Below, piece by piece: positions 1 to 8,022 of a DNA stretch of 64,000 nt; within the stretch, counting starts at the first letter, position 1; every line of letters begins with the position of its first letter. This DNA is from CBDBZL01 sp965213545 (GTDB lineage: Bacteria; Pseudomonadota; Alphaproteobacteria; Sphingomonadales; Sphingomonadaceae). The stretch is taken from positions 1-64,000 of the forward strand of contig CBDBZL010000001.1 of NCBI GenBank assembly GCA_965213545.1, in the 5' to 3' direction. The position numbers and the translations under genes are program-made. The notes beneath the pieces were generated by a model, which saw only the letters and a list, made by a program, of their open reading frames with translations, was not told where the DNA came from and searched no databases.

Positions 1-2
1 CT

Positions 3-719
3 GCCTTGCCCGGTGACCTTGCGGGCACACAGGTACTCGAGATCGGTCCGGGTCCCGGTGGCCTGACCCGCGCGTTGCTGAGGACGGGCGCGCAGGTCAC
101 CGCGATCGAGCGCGATGCCCGGTGCCTGCCCGCGCTTGCTGACCTCGCTTCGGCTTTCCCCGGCCGGTTGCGGGTGATCGAGGGGGATGCGCTGGTGATC
201 GACCATGCGGCGCTGATCGACGGGCCGTTCGCCGTCATCGCCAACCTGCCCTATAATATCGGCACCGAATTGTTCACCCGGTGGATGGGCGGCGAGGCAT
301 GGCCGCCGCGCTGGACATCGCTGACGCTGATGTTCCAGCACGAGGTCGCCCGGCGGATCGTCGCCCTGCCCGGCGAACCCGAATATGGCCGACTTGCAGT
401 GCTCGCGCGATGGCGGGCGCACCCGGCGATCGCGATGAAGGTGCATCGCAGCGCCTTTACTCCGCCGCCCAGCGTGATGAGCGCGGTGGTGCATGTGAGA
501 CCTTCCCCAATGCCGACGGGTGTTTCGGCGCGGGTGCTGGAACAGGTTACCAAGGCCGCCTTCGGTCAGCGGCGCAAGATGCTGCGGCAGAGCCTTAAGA
601 CCTTACCGGGCGCGCCGGCAGCGTTAATCGAATTGGGGATCGATCCGCAAAGGCGTGCCGAAACGCTGACGATCGATGAGTTCGTTGCCCTTGCCCGGCA
701 CTTATCGCCGGCGGTTTGA
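3..719 (+). CDS. rsmA: 16S rRNA (adenine1518/1519-N6)-dimethyltransferase RsmA, 5' end outside window
   Basis: RsmA (KsgA) uses S-adenosylmethionine to dimethylate two adjacent adenines in the 3' hairpin of 16S rRNA late in 30S assembly. The SAM-binding glycine motif EIGPGPGGLTRALL lies at the start of the visible part, followed by the acidic IERD strand, the GDAL step and the catalytic NLPYNI motif, which matches the N-L-P-Y signature of this rRNA N6-adenine methylase family. The C-terminal helical domain is complete (FGQRRKMLRQSLK, then DEFVALAR near the end). Only about 238 codons are visible and full-length RsmA is about 270, so roughly 30 N-terminal residues lie upstream of the window. 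The TGA stop overlaps the TTG start of the next gene, so the two are probably translationally coupled. Confidence 0.95.
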   Translation, partial: ALPGDLAGTQVLEIGPGPGGLTRALLRTGAQVTAIERDARCLPALADLASAFPGRLRVIEGDALVIDHAALIDGPFAVIANLPYNIGTELFTRWMGGEAWPPRWTSLTLMFQHEVARRIVALPGEPEYGRLAVLARWRAHPAIAMKVHRSAFTPPPSVMSAVVHVRPSPMPTGVSARVLEQVTKAAFGQRRKMLRQSLKTLPGAPAALIELGIDPQRRAETLTIDEFVALARHLSPAV

Positions 720-1963
720 CAGGCGTGGCAGCGCAAGCCATCGACTGGTTCATGACTTCACTTTCATCCTGCGAGCAGACCTTGCTCGAACCGCTCGACC
801 CCGACCGGATGCTGACCCGAACGCTGCGTTGGGCGGCGATCAATTCGGGCACCGGTAATCTTGCCGGTCTGGCGAGCATGGCAGGCCAACTGAGCAGGGC
901 GTTCGGCTCTTTGCCAGGCGAGGTGGCGCTGCACGAGCCCGCGCCGGTCACCGCCATTGCCGCCTCGGGTGAGCAGAGCGAGGTCGCGCATGGCCATCAT
1001 CTGGTGCTCAGTGTGCGCCCCAACGCGACGCGCCGCGTGCTGCTGACCGGCCACATGGACACCGTGTTCGCCATCGACCACCCGTTTCAGTCGACCAGAA
1101 AGCTCGACGAGCACACCATCAACGGCCCGGGAACCGCGGACATGAAGGGCGGCATCGCGGTGATGTGCGAGGCGCTCGCCGCGTTCGAGCGCAGCCCCGC
1201 CGCCGCCGGCCTGGGCTACGACGTGATGATCAATTCGGACGAGGAAACAGGCTCGCTCTCATCCGCCTCGCTCATCGACCGGCTGGCGGCGGGCAAGTAT
1301 GCCGCACTGACCTACGAGCCCGCCGCGCTTCCCGACGGTACGCTCGCTCATGCGCGCGGCGGGAGCGGCAATTATTTGGTGGTGGCGACGGGCCGCTCCG
1401 CGCATGCCGGGCGCAATCCCCAGGATGGCCGCAACGCGCTGGTCGCGCTGGCCGACTTGGCACTGCGACTGAAAGCGATGCAGCACGACGATTTGTCGGT
1501 CAATCCGGCACGAATGGACGGCGGCGCGGCCAATAATGTGGTGCCCGATCATGCGGTACTGCGCTTCAATATCCGCCCCAAGACCGTTTGTGCCGCCGAG
1601 TCCTTCGATATCGGTATGGTCGAGGTCATAAGGGCAGTCGAGGCCGATCACGAGGTGCGCCTCGAGCGGCATGGCGGCATCTCGCGGCCCCCCAAGCCAG
1701 TGGACCAGCGCGCCCAACGCCTGTTCGATCTGGTGCGCGATACTGAGGCCGCACTCGGCCGTTCGCTGGCCTGGCAGCCAAGCGGCGGGGTGTGCGACGG
1801 CAACAACATTGCCGCCCGCGACGTGCCCGTGGTCGATACGATGGGCGTGCGCGGGGGAGCGATCCATTCACCCGACGAATATCTCATCATCCCCTCGCTC
1901 GCCGAGCGCGCGGCCCTGTCCACGCTTGTGCTTCACCGCCTGGCGACAGGCGCGCTTGCGTGA
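716..1963 (+). CDS. M20-family metallohydrolase (deacylase/carboxypeptidase type)
   Basis: A zinc-dependent amidohydrolase of the M20 family (DapE, ArgE, carboxypeptidase G2 type). The metal-site motifs appear in order: TGHMDTVF near residues 111-118 (His and Asp ligands), GTADMKGG around 140 (bridging Asp), NSDEETGS around 175 (catalytic Glu pair), and a C-terminal GGAIHSPDEYL segment carrying the last His. Its 415 residues are normal for the family. The gene starts at a TTG overlapping the rsmA stop (a GTG at 725 is the alternative) and its stop overlaps the astA start, so it sits in frame-coupled order with astA and astB. Several M20 enzymes remove N-succinyl groups, so this one may supply a desuccinylase step for the arginine succinyltransferase route. 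That is inference; no dedicated AstE is visible here. Confidence 0.85.
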   Translation: MTGVAAQAIDWFMTSLSSCEQTLLEPLDPDRMLTRTLRWAAINSGTGNLAGLASMAGQLSRAFGSLPGEVALHEPAPVTAIAASGEQSEVAHGHHLVLSVRPNATRRVLLTGHMDTVFAIDHPFQSTRKLDEHTINGPGTADMKGGIAVMCEALAAFERSPAAAGLGYDVMINSDEETGSLSSASLIDRLAAGKYAALTYEPAALPDGTLAHARGGSGNYLVVATGRSAHAGRNPQDGRNALVALADLALRLKAMQHDDLSVNPARMDGGAANNVVPDHAVLRFNIRPKTVCAAESFDIGMVEVIRAVEADHEVRLERHGGISRPPKPVDQRAQRLFDLVRDTEAALGRSLAWQPSGGVCDGNNIAARDVPVVDTMGVRGGAIHSPDEYLIIPSLAERAALSTLVLHRLATGALA

Positions 1964-2973
1964 CTTTCGTGATTCGCGCTGCAACGCCGGACGACCTGCA
2001 GCCCCTTTATGAAATGGCCAAGCTGACCGGCGGCGGCTTCACCAATCTGCCGCCCGATCGCGGCGCGCTGGGCACCAGGCTCGAGCGCAGCGCGGCCGCG
2101 TTCGCGCGTGACGACGACACGCTGGGGGATGATCTGTTTCTCCTGGCGCTGGAGAACCGCGAAACGGGGCAGGTGCGCGGCACGTGCCAATTGTTCAGCC
2201 GGGTGGGCGAGAGCTGGCCGTTCTATTCCTATCGCCGCGCCACCTTCAGCCAGCATTCGCGCGAACTCGAGCGCACGGTGCGCGCCGAGATGCTGAGTCT
2301 GGTCACCGACCTGGAAGGATCGAGCGAGGTTGGCGGGCTGTTCCTCCATCCCGGCGAGCGGGCCGGCGGGCTGGGGATGCTGCTCGCGCGCAGCCGCTAC
2401 CTGTTCATCGCCATGCATCGTGCGCGCTTTTCGGCGCGGATCCTGGCCGAACTGCGCGGCATTATCGACGAGCGCGGTGGCTCGCCGTTCTGGGATGCGA
2501 TCGGCGGTAAGTTTTTCGGCATGAGCTTCCAGGAGGCGGACGAGTTCAACGCCATCCACGGCAACCAGTTCATCGCCGATCTGATGCCCAAGCACCCTGT
2601 CTATACCGCCATGCTGGCCGAGGATGCGCGCCAGGTGATCGGCCTGCCTCACCCCAGCGGGCGAGCGGCGATGCGGATGCTCGAGAACGAGGGTTTCGCT
2701 TATGAAAACTACGTTGATATCTTCGACGGCGGCCCGACGATGACCGCGCATACCGACAAGGTGACAAGCATCGTCGATGCGCAGGCTTTGCCGCTTGCCG
2801 GCACCGCGCTCGACAAGGGCGCGAAAGCGCTGATCGCAGCCGGGCGGCTGGACGAATTCCGCTGCTGCTACGGGGCGCGTTCCGTCTCGCCCGGCGCGAT
2901 CGCCATCGATGCGCGCGCGGCCGAGTTGCTGGGGGTGCGCGAGGGGGACGAGATCTGGAGCGTGGGGCGGTGA
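1960..2973 (+). CDS. astA: Arginine N-succinyltransferase
   Basis: AstA transfers succinyl from succinyl-CoA to the alpha-amino group of arginine, the first step of the AST arginine-catabolic route. The 337-residue product follows known AstA proteins from end to end: N-terminal IRAATPDDLQPLYEMAKLTG, a central SSEVGGLFLHP block, the RGIIDERGGSPFWDAIGGKF segment, LMPKHPVYTAML, and ENEGFAYENYVDIFDGGPT near the end. The GTG start at 1960 overlaps the TGA of the upstream hydrolase by four bases (GTGA). A second in-frame GTG at 1969 is possible, but the longer start gives the extra TFV residues seen in homologues. It is followed after 43 bases by astB. No astC or astD is present in the window. Confidence 0.95.
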   Translation: MTFVIRAATPDDLQPLYEMAKLTGGGFTNLPPDRGALGTRLERSAAAFARDDDTLGDDLFLLALENRETGQVRGTCQLFSRVGESWPFYSYRRATFSQHSRELERTVRAEMLSLVTDLEGSSEVGGLFLHPGERAGGLGMLLARSRYLFIAMHRARFSARILAELRGIIDERGGSPFWDAIGGKFFGMSFQEADEFNAIHGNQFIADLMPKHPVYTAMLAEDARQVIGLPHPSGRAAMRMLENEGFAYENYVDIFDGGPTMTAHTDKVTSIVDAQALPLAGTALDKGAKALIAAGRLDEFRCCYGARSVSPGAIAIDARAAELLGVREGDEIWSVGR

Positions 2974-3016
2974 ACCGGCTGCCGGCTTCGATCTACGCTA
3001 TTGCCAGGAGCGCAGC

Positions 3017-4264
3017 GTGCTGACCGAGATCAATTTCGACGGCATCATCGGCCCAAGCCACAATTACGCCGGTCTGAGCATCGGCAACCTTGCTGCAACG
3101 GCCCACAAGGGCGAGGTTTCGCACCCGCGCGAAGCCGCGCTGCAGGGGCTGGCCAAAATGCGCGGCAATATGGCGCTGGGCCTGGCGCAGGGCTTTTTCC
3201 TTCCCCATCCCCGCCCGAACATGCGCTGGCTCGGCGAAGTGGCCGCCGACGATACGACCGAACCGGCCCTTGTCGCCGGGGCCTGGTCGGCCAGCGCGAT
3301 GTGGACCGCCAATGCCGCCACCGTCTCGCCTGCGCCTGATACGTCGGACGGGCGGTGCCATCTTACCGTCGCCAATCTTGTCACCATGGCGCACCGCGCG
3401 CATGAATGGCCCAATACGCTGGCACAGTTGCGGTTGGCCTTCGCCGACGCCGAAAACTTCGCCGTGCATGGTCCGGTTCCCGCCTGTTTCGGGGACGAGG
3501 GCGCGGCGAACCACATGCGTCTGGCGCCTGCGCATGGCGAGTCCGGGATCGAGCTTTTCGTCCATGGCCGGCCTGGTGGACCGTTCCCCGCTCGTCAGCA
3601 CGAGCAGGCGGGGCGCATCATCGCCCGGTGCCACGGTCTCGATCCGGAGCGCGTGCTGTTCGTCGCCCAGTCGGCAGAGGCGATCGCGGCGGGGGCGTTC
3701 CATAATGACGTGGTGGCGGTGGCCAACGAGCAGGTCCTGCTGTGCCACGAACAGGCGTTTGCCGAGCGGACGCAGGTTTACGATGTAATCCGCGAGCGCT
3801 GCCCTGAAGCCCGGATCATCGAGGTTCCCGCTTCACGTATCGGCCTCTCTGAAGCTGTAAGGTCTTATCTGTTCAACGCCCAGCTGGTCACCCCGCCTTC
3901 GGGCGAGCAGACGCTGGTCATCCCCACCGAAGCCTGGGCAAGCGAGCCTGTCCGCCGATGGCTTGAGGAACTGGTGAAGGGCAGCGGACCCATTCGCCAT
4001 GTCGTGCCGGTGGACGTGCGCCAGTCGATGGCCAATGGTGGTGGCCCCGCCTGCCTGCGCCTGCGCGTGGTCGCCGATCCGGCTACGATCGACCCGCGCC
4101 TCATGCTCGACGAGGACAAGGCCGGCCGTATCGAACAGGTCATCGCCAACTATTGGCCAGAACGGATCGAGGCCGGCATGATCGGCGGAGAAAGCCTGGC
4201 GGACATAGTGGTCAGGGCGCGGCGCAAGCTGCTCGACTGTCTCGATATGGGTGAGCTAGCCTGA
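3017..4264 (+). CDS. astB: N-succinylarginine dihydrolase
   Basis: AstB hydrolyses N2-succinylarginine to N2-succinylornithine, ammonia and CO2, the second AST step. The protein (415 residues; E. coli AstB has 447) opens with the family hallmark FDGIIGPSHNYAGLS. The predicted catalytic residues are in place: Glu in GDEGAANHMRL, His229 in FHNDVVAVAN and Cys346 in MANGGGPACLRL. The GTG start at 3017 is chosen because AGGAG lies seven bases upstream at 3005-3009 and because it places the conserved N-terminus correctly. The gene is the last of the rsmA-hydrolase-astA-astB run. In this fold the Cys-His-Glu triad works as in arginine deiminases. Confidence 0.95.
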   Translation: MLTEINFDGIIGPSHNYAGLSIGNLAATAHKGEVSHPREAALQGLAKMRGNMALGLAQGFFLPHPRPNMRWLGEVAADDTTEPALVAGAWSASAMWTANAATVSPAPDTSDGRCHLTVANLVTMAHRAHEWPNTLAQLRLAFADAENFAVHGPVPACFGDEGAANHMRLAPAHGESGIELFVHGRPGGPFPARQHEQAGRIIARCHGLDPERVLFVAQSAEAIAAGAFHNDVVAVANEQVLLCHEQAFAERTQVYDVIRERCPEARIIEVPASRIGLSEAVRSYLFNAQLVTPPSGEQTLVIPTEAWASEPVRRWLEELVKGSGPIRHVVPVDVRQSMANGGGPACLRLRVVADPATIDPRLMLDEDKAGRIEQVIANYWPERIEAGMIGGESLADIVVRARRKLLDCLDMGELA

Positions 4265-4319
4265 CCGCCCTTCCTTCCCGGCTTTGGAACCTTTAATGCA
4301 GACCGGCGGGAGGTCGACG

Positions 4320-4556
4320 ATGTGGCAAAAGATCGCTCGGCTGTTCGTCATCCGGACACGGGTCGAGGCTTACATGATTATCTACGCGCTGGCCCTTGGC
4401 GCCTGCGACCGTGGGATAACCTATCTCGAGCGCTTCCCCGGTTGGCCCGGCAAGCTGCTGTTCCTCGCCTGCACGGGGGCTGTATTCCTGGCGGGCGCCA
4501 AGATCCTCGATTGCCTGCGACTGGAACGCGCGGTGGACAAGACACTGAGCGGGTAG
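4320..4556 (+). CDS. Small conserved membrane protein, function unknown
   Basis: A 78-residue protein starting at ATG 4320, preceded by a GGGAGG ribosome site. It has an amphipathic N-terminal stretch (MWQKIARLFVIRTRVEAYMI), one hydrophobic segment around residues 18-32 and a clearer transmembrane segment around 47-65 (LLFLACTGAVFLAGAKIL), then a charged tail. It is not similar to a family whose role I can name. I believe similar short proteins occur in other sphingomonads, but this rests on recall. It follows astB by 55 bases on the same strand and may be cotranscribed. Composition and codon use look like the surrounding core genes. Confidence 0.6.
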   Translation: MWQKIARLFVIRTRVEAYMIIYALALGACDRGITYLERFPGWPGKLLFLACTGAVFLAGAKILDCLRLERAVDKTLSG

Positions 4557-4744
4557 TCGGAGGGGCGGTTCGAGCGCACCCGCCGAAGCATGCTCACAGG
4601 TTACTCGCGAGCTATGCGACATATCGCGTTCGGAGGCGCATAAATTTCGAGCGATACAGGCGAACGTCCGGTGGAGGATGTGCCGTTCTCTTGAAACGAA
4701 GCAAAATCTGTTCGTCGCGGATAGAAGCAATCTAACGTTCGGCC

Positions 4745-5110
4745 AACGAAGGTGGGGGATTTCTGTTGCTAGGCACCCCCGGGCCCCCGGTTTCCGATTC
4801 TGTTACCCGGTCCGGTCCGAACCGTGCTTTGGTCTTTGTAAGATCAGGCCGTTAAGCCGTCAGGTCACGCAGCCAGAGCAAGTGCTTCGTTGTCGTTGGC
4901 ACTTGTGTGTGTTTGAGCCTTTAACGGGTTACTCAGCCCGGGCGAAAACGATGGTCTTCAACACACGTCGATCCTAGTTCGGCCCCATCAGGAACTTCGG
5001 CCAGGAACTTCGGCGAGCGAAGCTTCTGGTGGAGCCGCCGGGTACTGCCCCCGGGTCCGCTGTGCATACTGGCACACCGCAATTTATCGCCATAGCCGGC
5101 CGAAGCCGAC
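4745..5110 (-). ncRNA. ssrA: Transfer-messenger RNA, circularly permuted two-piece form
   Basis: tmRNA rescues stalled ribosomes and adds a degradation tag. Read on the minus strand, the acceptor piece comes first. Its T-arm is CCGGG/CCCGG with a 7-base loop, followed by CGGCUCC and a genome-encoded ACCA ending at 5027. A 40-base internal transcribed spacer (4987-5026) follows, and then the coding piece, which begins GGGGCCG at 4986. GGGGCCG pairs with CGGCUCC, including the G3-U70 wobble read by alanyl-tRNA synthetase. The tag frame is at 4865-4900: it resumes at GCC (4898-4900), encodes ANDNEALALAA and stops at TGA. Downstream, two G-rich/C-rich pairings (to about 4751) look like the terminal pseudoknots. 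The outer ends (about 4745 and 5110) are estimates. This permuted layout is typical of alphaproteobacteria. Confidence 0.93.
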
Positions 5111-5117
5111 GCGGTGC

Positions 5118-5145
5118 CATATAGCGCGTCGGGAGTTAATGTGAA
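5118..5145 (-). promoter_or_regulatory. Putative sigma70-type promoter of ssrA
   Basis: On the minus strand TTCACA (5140-5145) and TATATG (5118-5123) are separated by 16 bases, a good housekeeping-type -35/-10 pair. It would start transcription near 5110, just before the acceptor piece of tmRNA. It lies between the end of mscL and ssrA, so ssrA probably has its own promoter rather than depending on mscL read-through. Confidence 0.5.
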
Positions 5146-5159
5146 GTGACCAGCGCCGG

Positions 5160-5669
5160 TCAGCCTTGCGGACCGCTTGCCGGTGGCGCGCGTCCGCCCT
5201 GCAATTGCGCCAATATCTCCTTCAGCACGTCGAGCTGGGGATCGGTCGGCACCTCGTCGTTCAGGGAACTGTCGCCGGCATTCTTCTGCTTCTCGTTCAT
5301 CTCGTCGAGCACGCGATTGACCGTTCGCACCAGTAGGAACAGCGCAAAGGCGATGATGATGAAATTGACCGACTGGGTCAGAAAGTCGCCATAGCCCAGC
5401 ATCTGCACGCCCGCCTCCTTGAGCTCGGCGTAATTGGTCGGGCTGCCGGAATATTCCTGCGGGATCGGACCAAGGCGGATGAACCAATTGGAAAAATCGA
5501 CATCGCCGAACGCCCAGCCGATCAGCGGCATGATGATGCTTTCGGTCAGCGCGGTAACGATCCTGCCGAACGCCGCGCCAATGATGACGCCCACGGCAAG
5601 GTCGAGCACGTTGCCCCGGGCGATGAACTTCTTGAATTCCTGGAACAGGGCTGGTTCTCCTGCAAGCAC
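5160..5669 (-). CDS. mscL: Large-conductance mechanosensitive channel
   Basis: MscL forms a homopentameric pore in the inner membrane that opens under extreme tension and releases solutes during osmotic downshock. The signature FKKFIARGNVLDLAVGVIIGAAFGRIVTAL marks the N-terminal helix and first transmembrane helix; it is described here as a whole and lies about 12-40 residues from the start used. A periplasmic loop follows, then TM2 (NFIIIAFALFLLVRTVNRV) and a charged C-terminal bundle helix (LDVLKEILAQLQ). The start is uncertain. ATG at 5690 has no ribosome site, GTG at 5669 follows GGAGG at only 3 bases, and a CTG just before the FQEFKKF block has AGGAG eight bases upstream and would give the usual short family N-terminus. 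The predicted length of about 155-176 residues is slightly above the E. coli 136. Confidence 0.93.
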   Translation of the reverse strand: MLAGEPALFQEFKKFIARGNVLDLAVGVIIGAAFGRIVTALTESIIMPLIGWAFGDVDFSNWFIRLGPIPQEYSGSPTNYAELKEAGVQMLGYGDFLTQSVNFIIIAFALFLLVRTVNRVLDEMNEKQKNAGDSSLNDEVPTDPQLDVLKEILAQLQGGRAPPASGPQG

Positions 5670-5806
5670 GTGCCTCCGGGCATCTGGCATCGCCACGAGA
5701 CCGGAACAAGCCCCGGCAACCGCGCCGCTTGAACGCAGGACAGCGCGTGCTAGATGTCCGATCCCGCTATTCACGACCCAATTTTCGACACGAAGGTTCA
5801 ACCACC

Positions 5807-6481
5807 ATGCCCTCAGCCGCAAAAATTCGTGCCGCCATCGTCCTTCTCGCGGCCTTTGCGCTGTCGGCTTGCGGCATCAACACGGTTCCCACCGCCGAGG
5901 AGGAAGCCAAGGCGCGCTGGGCGGATGTGGAGAGCGCCTATCAGCGCCGTGCCGATCTGGTGCCCAACCTGGTTTCCACCGTGCGCGGCGCGGCCGAGAG
6001 CGAGGAGGATATCCTGACCCAGGTGATCGATGCGCGCTCGCGGGCTAGCTCCATCCAGCTCGATGCGGACGATCTGTCCAATCCCGAGCAGTTCCAGGCG
6101 TTCGAGAATGCCCAGGGCGAACTGGGCTCGGCGCTGAGCCGGCTGATGGTGGTGGTCGAGCAATATCCGGTGCTTCAGAGCCAGGGCCGTTTCGCCGACC
6201 TGATGACCCAGCTCGAGGGCACCGAGAACCGCATCGATGTGGCCCGCACGCGCTATAACGAGGCGGTGCAGGCTTATAACACCACCATTCGCACCTTCCC
6301 CGCCACCATTGCCGCCAACGTGATCTACGGCGCCGAGCCGATGGAGCCGTTCCGCGCCCAGCCCGGCTCCGAGATCGCGCCCGAGGTGGATTTCGGTGAC
6401 ATGGGCGCAGACGGCACGCCTGCCGCCCGCCCGGCGCCTGCGAACGACGATATTGCCGAGCCCGCCGCGGCGACCAATTGA
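5807..6481 (+). CDS. lemA: LemA family lipoprotein
   Basis: The 224-residue product has a lipoprotein signal peptide: basic start, hydrophobic AAIVLLAAFALS, and a lipobox ending in Cys about 21 residues in (LSAC). The mature part has the LemA hallmark YQRRADLVPNLVSTVRGAA, then a long alpha-helical region with the repeated pattern LEGTENRIDVARTRYNEAVQAYN and FPATIAANVIYGAEPM near the end. A low-complexity Ala/Pro tail follows. LemA proteins are membrane-attached helical bundles of poorly known function, often next to TPM-domain genes, as here. The ATG at 5807 is chosen because it places the signal peptide at the N-terminus; an upstream ATG at 5729 would bury it. The stop overlaps the possible TTG start of the next gene. 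Confidence 0.9.
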   Translation: MPSAAKIRAAIVLLAAFALSACGINTVPTAEEEAKARWADVESAYQRRADLVPNLVSTVRGAAESEEDILTQVIDARSRASSIQLDADDLSNPEQFQAFENAQGELGSALSRLMVVVEQYPVLQSQGRFADLMTQLEGTENRIDVARTRYNEAVQAYNTTIRTFPATIAANVIYGAEPMEPFRAQPGSEIAPEVDFGDMGADGTPAARPAPANDDIAEPAAATN

Positions 6482-6501
6482 TCGGTTCGCCGGCACCCGT
6501 C

Positions 6502-7341
6502 ATGATCCGCCTTGTCCTGTGGTTGCTCGCGTTGGTGGCGATCCTGCCAGCGAGCATGGCGGGGGCGCAAGAGCTTCCCGCAAGACCCGACGGGCCTATC
6601 TATGACGGGGCGAATATCCTTCCCCCCGCCGCCGAACAGGCGCTTACCCAGCGGCTGATGCAGTATAATCGGGAGACCGGTCGCGCGATTGTCGTGGCGA
6701 CGGTGGACAGCCTCGACGGCCTCCCCGTCGACATGTTCGCGCAGCAGCTTGCCGAGACCTGGGACATCAGCGGCGAAGACACCGAGGAAGGCGCCTTGAT
6801 GGTGGTCGCGCCCAATGAGCGCGATGCCTGGATCACCACCGCGCGTGGCGTGCAGACCACTTTGACCGATGCGATGGCCGGCCGCATCTTCCGCGACCAG
6901 ATGGTGCCGCGCTTTCGCGACGATGATTATGCCGGCGGTATCGCTGCCGGGGTGGATGGCATCATCGCCACGCTCGACATGGATCCCGCCACCGCAGCCG
7001 CCATCGAGGAAGCCGAGGCGGCCGCGGCACGGGCCGGACCACAGGGGGGCGGCGCAACTATTGGCAGCATCATCTTCTGGATCGCGATGATCGGCGGCTT
7101 CATGCTGCTGTTCGGGCGGGGTGGCAAAGGTCGGCGACGGCGGCGCTACGGTGCGGCGGGCGCGGTCGGCGATGTCCTGTTATGGAGCGCGCTGAGCTCG
7201 ATGGGCCGGGGCGGCGGCTTCGGCGGGGGCGGCTTTGGCGATGGCGGAGGCGGTTTCGGCGGCGGCCTCGGGGGCGGCTTCGGCGGTTTCGGCGGCGGTG
7301 GTGGTGGTTTCAACGGCGGTGGCGCGGGCGGCTCCTGGTGA
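6502..7341 (+). CDS. TPM-domain membrane protein with Gly-rich tail (YgcG-like)
   Basis: A 279-residue protein with a cleavable signal peptide (LVLWLLALVAILPASMAGA), followed by a TPM domain (about residues 30-165: YDGANILPP..., GRAIVVATVDSL, YAGGIAAGVDGII). A transmembrane helix follows (IGSIIFWIAMIGGFMLLFG), then a basic cluster and a tail of about 60 residues made almost only of Gly, Phe and Asp repeats. This is the usual YgcG layout. TPM domains are linked to thylakoid PSII repair in plants, with phosphatase activity reported, but their bacterial role is not settled. ATG 6502 gives a normal signal peptide; a TTG at 6478 overlapping the lemA stop is the alternative. The stop overlaps the GTG of the next TPM gene. 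Confidence 0.88.
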   Translation: MIRLVLWLLALVAILPASMAGAQELPARPDGPIYDGANILPPAAEQALTQRLMQYNRETGRAIVVATVDSLDGLPVDMFAQQLAETWDISGEDTEEGALMVVAPNERDAWITTARGVQTTLTDAMAGRIFRDQMVPRFRDDDYAGGIAAGVDGIIATLDMDPATAAAIEEAEAAAARAGPQGGGATIGSIIFWIAMIGGFMLLFGRGGKGRRRRRYGAAGAVGDVLLWSALSSMGRGGGFGGGGFGDGGGGFGGGLGGGFGGFGGGGGGFNGGGAGGSW

Positions 7342-8015
7342 GCTTCATGCTGGAGCCGCAGGACCAGGCCAAGGTCACCGCGGCGGTGACCGAGGCGGAG
7401 GGCGCGACCTCGGGCGAGATCGTCACCGTCATCGCCGAGCGATCCGATGGCTATAGCGACATCGCGCTAGCCTGGGCCGCGCTGACCTCGTTCTCGTTCC
7501 TCACGCTGTGTGCGCTGATCCCCGATATCGCCACCGGGCCGGTCGAGACGGTCTACGGCGAATGGAACCACACCTGGACCCCGGGCGAACTGTTCGCCAC
7601 CGCATCAAGCCTGGCGATCCTGGTGTTCTTCCTGGTCTGGGCAGCCCAGCTTGCGGACGGCGTGCGGTTCGCGCTGATCCCCGGCATCATCAAGACCAAC
7701 CGGGTGGAGGACCGCGCGATCGACCTGTTCAAGGTGGGTGCCGAGCGGCGCACGCATGGTCGCACCGGGGTGCTGATTTATCTTTCCATGCGCGAGCATC
7801 GGGCCGAAATCGTTGCCGATGGGGCAGTGCTCGAGAAGGTCGCGCCCGAAGCCTGGGGAGAGGCGATGGCCGACATGCTGGCCGAGATCAGGCACGGGCG
7901 CATCGCCGAGGGCCTGGTGGCCGGCGTGCGCGATGTGGGCGCGATCCTGACCGAGCACTTCCCGCGCGAAGAGGACGATATCAACGAGCTGCCCGACAGG
8001 CTGATAGAACTGTGA
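7338..8015 (+). CDS. Second TPM-domain membrane protein
   Basis: A 225-residue protein starting at a GTG that overlaps the TGA of the preceding gene. An N-terminal segment resembling the TPM domain (VTAAVTEAEGATSGEIVTVIAERSD) is interrupted by two transmembrane helices (AWAALTSFSFLTLCALI, and LFATASSLAILVFFLVWAAQ), after which the TPM part continues (RTGVLIYLSMREHRAEIVADGAV...). This split-domain form without a signal peptide regularly follows a YgcG-type gene, so lemA and the two TPM genes probably act together at the membrane. No catalytic role can be assigned. It ends with an acidic tail and lies 7 bases before the Nudix gene. Confidence 0.85.
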   Translation: MSFMLEPQDQAKVTAAVTEAEGATSGEIVTVIAERSDGYSDIALAWAALTSFSFLTLCALIPDIATGPVETVYGEWNHTWTPGELFATASSLAILVFFLVWAAQLADGVRFALIPGIIKTNRVEDRAIDLFKVGAERRTHGRTGVLIYLSMREHRAEIVADGAVLEKVAPEAWGEAMADMLAEIRHGRIAEGLVAGVRDVGAILTEHFPREEDDINELPDRLIEL

Positions 8016-8022
8016 GGCCGGC

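Noticed and set aside
281..957. Other long open frames inside rsmA and the hydrolase gene
   Set aside because: High GC content keeps alternative frames open; none shows a motif, and they overlap strongly supported genes.
4678..4977. Plus-strand open frame of about 99 codons
   Set aside because: It runs through the tmRNA gene on the opposite strand and has no ribosome site or recognisable protein character.
4933..5709. Minus-strand open frame of about 258 codons across mscL and ssrA
   Set aside because: It is out of frame with mscL, whose helices and signature are clear, and continues into the tmRNA.
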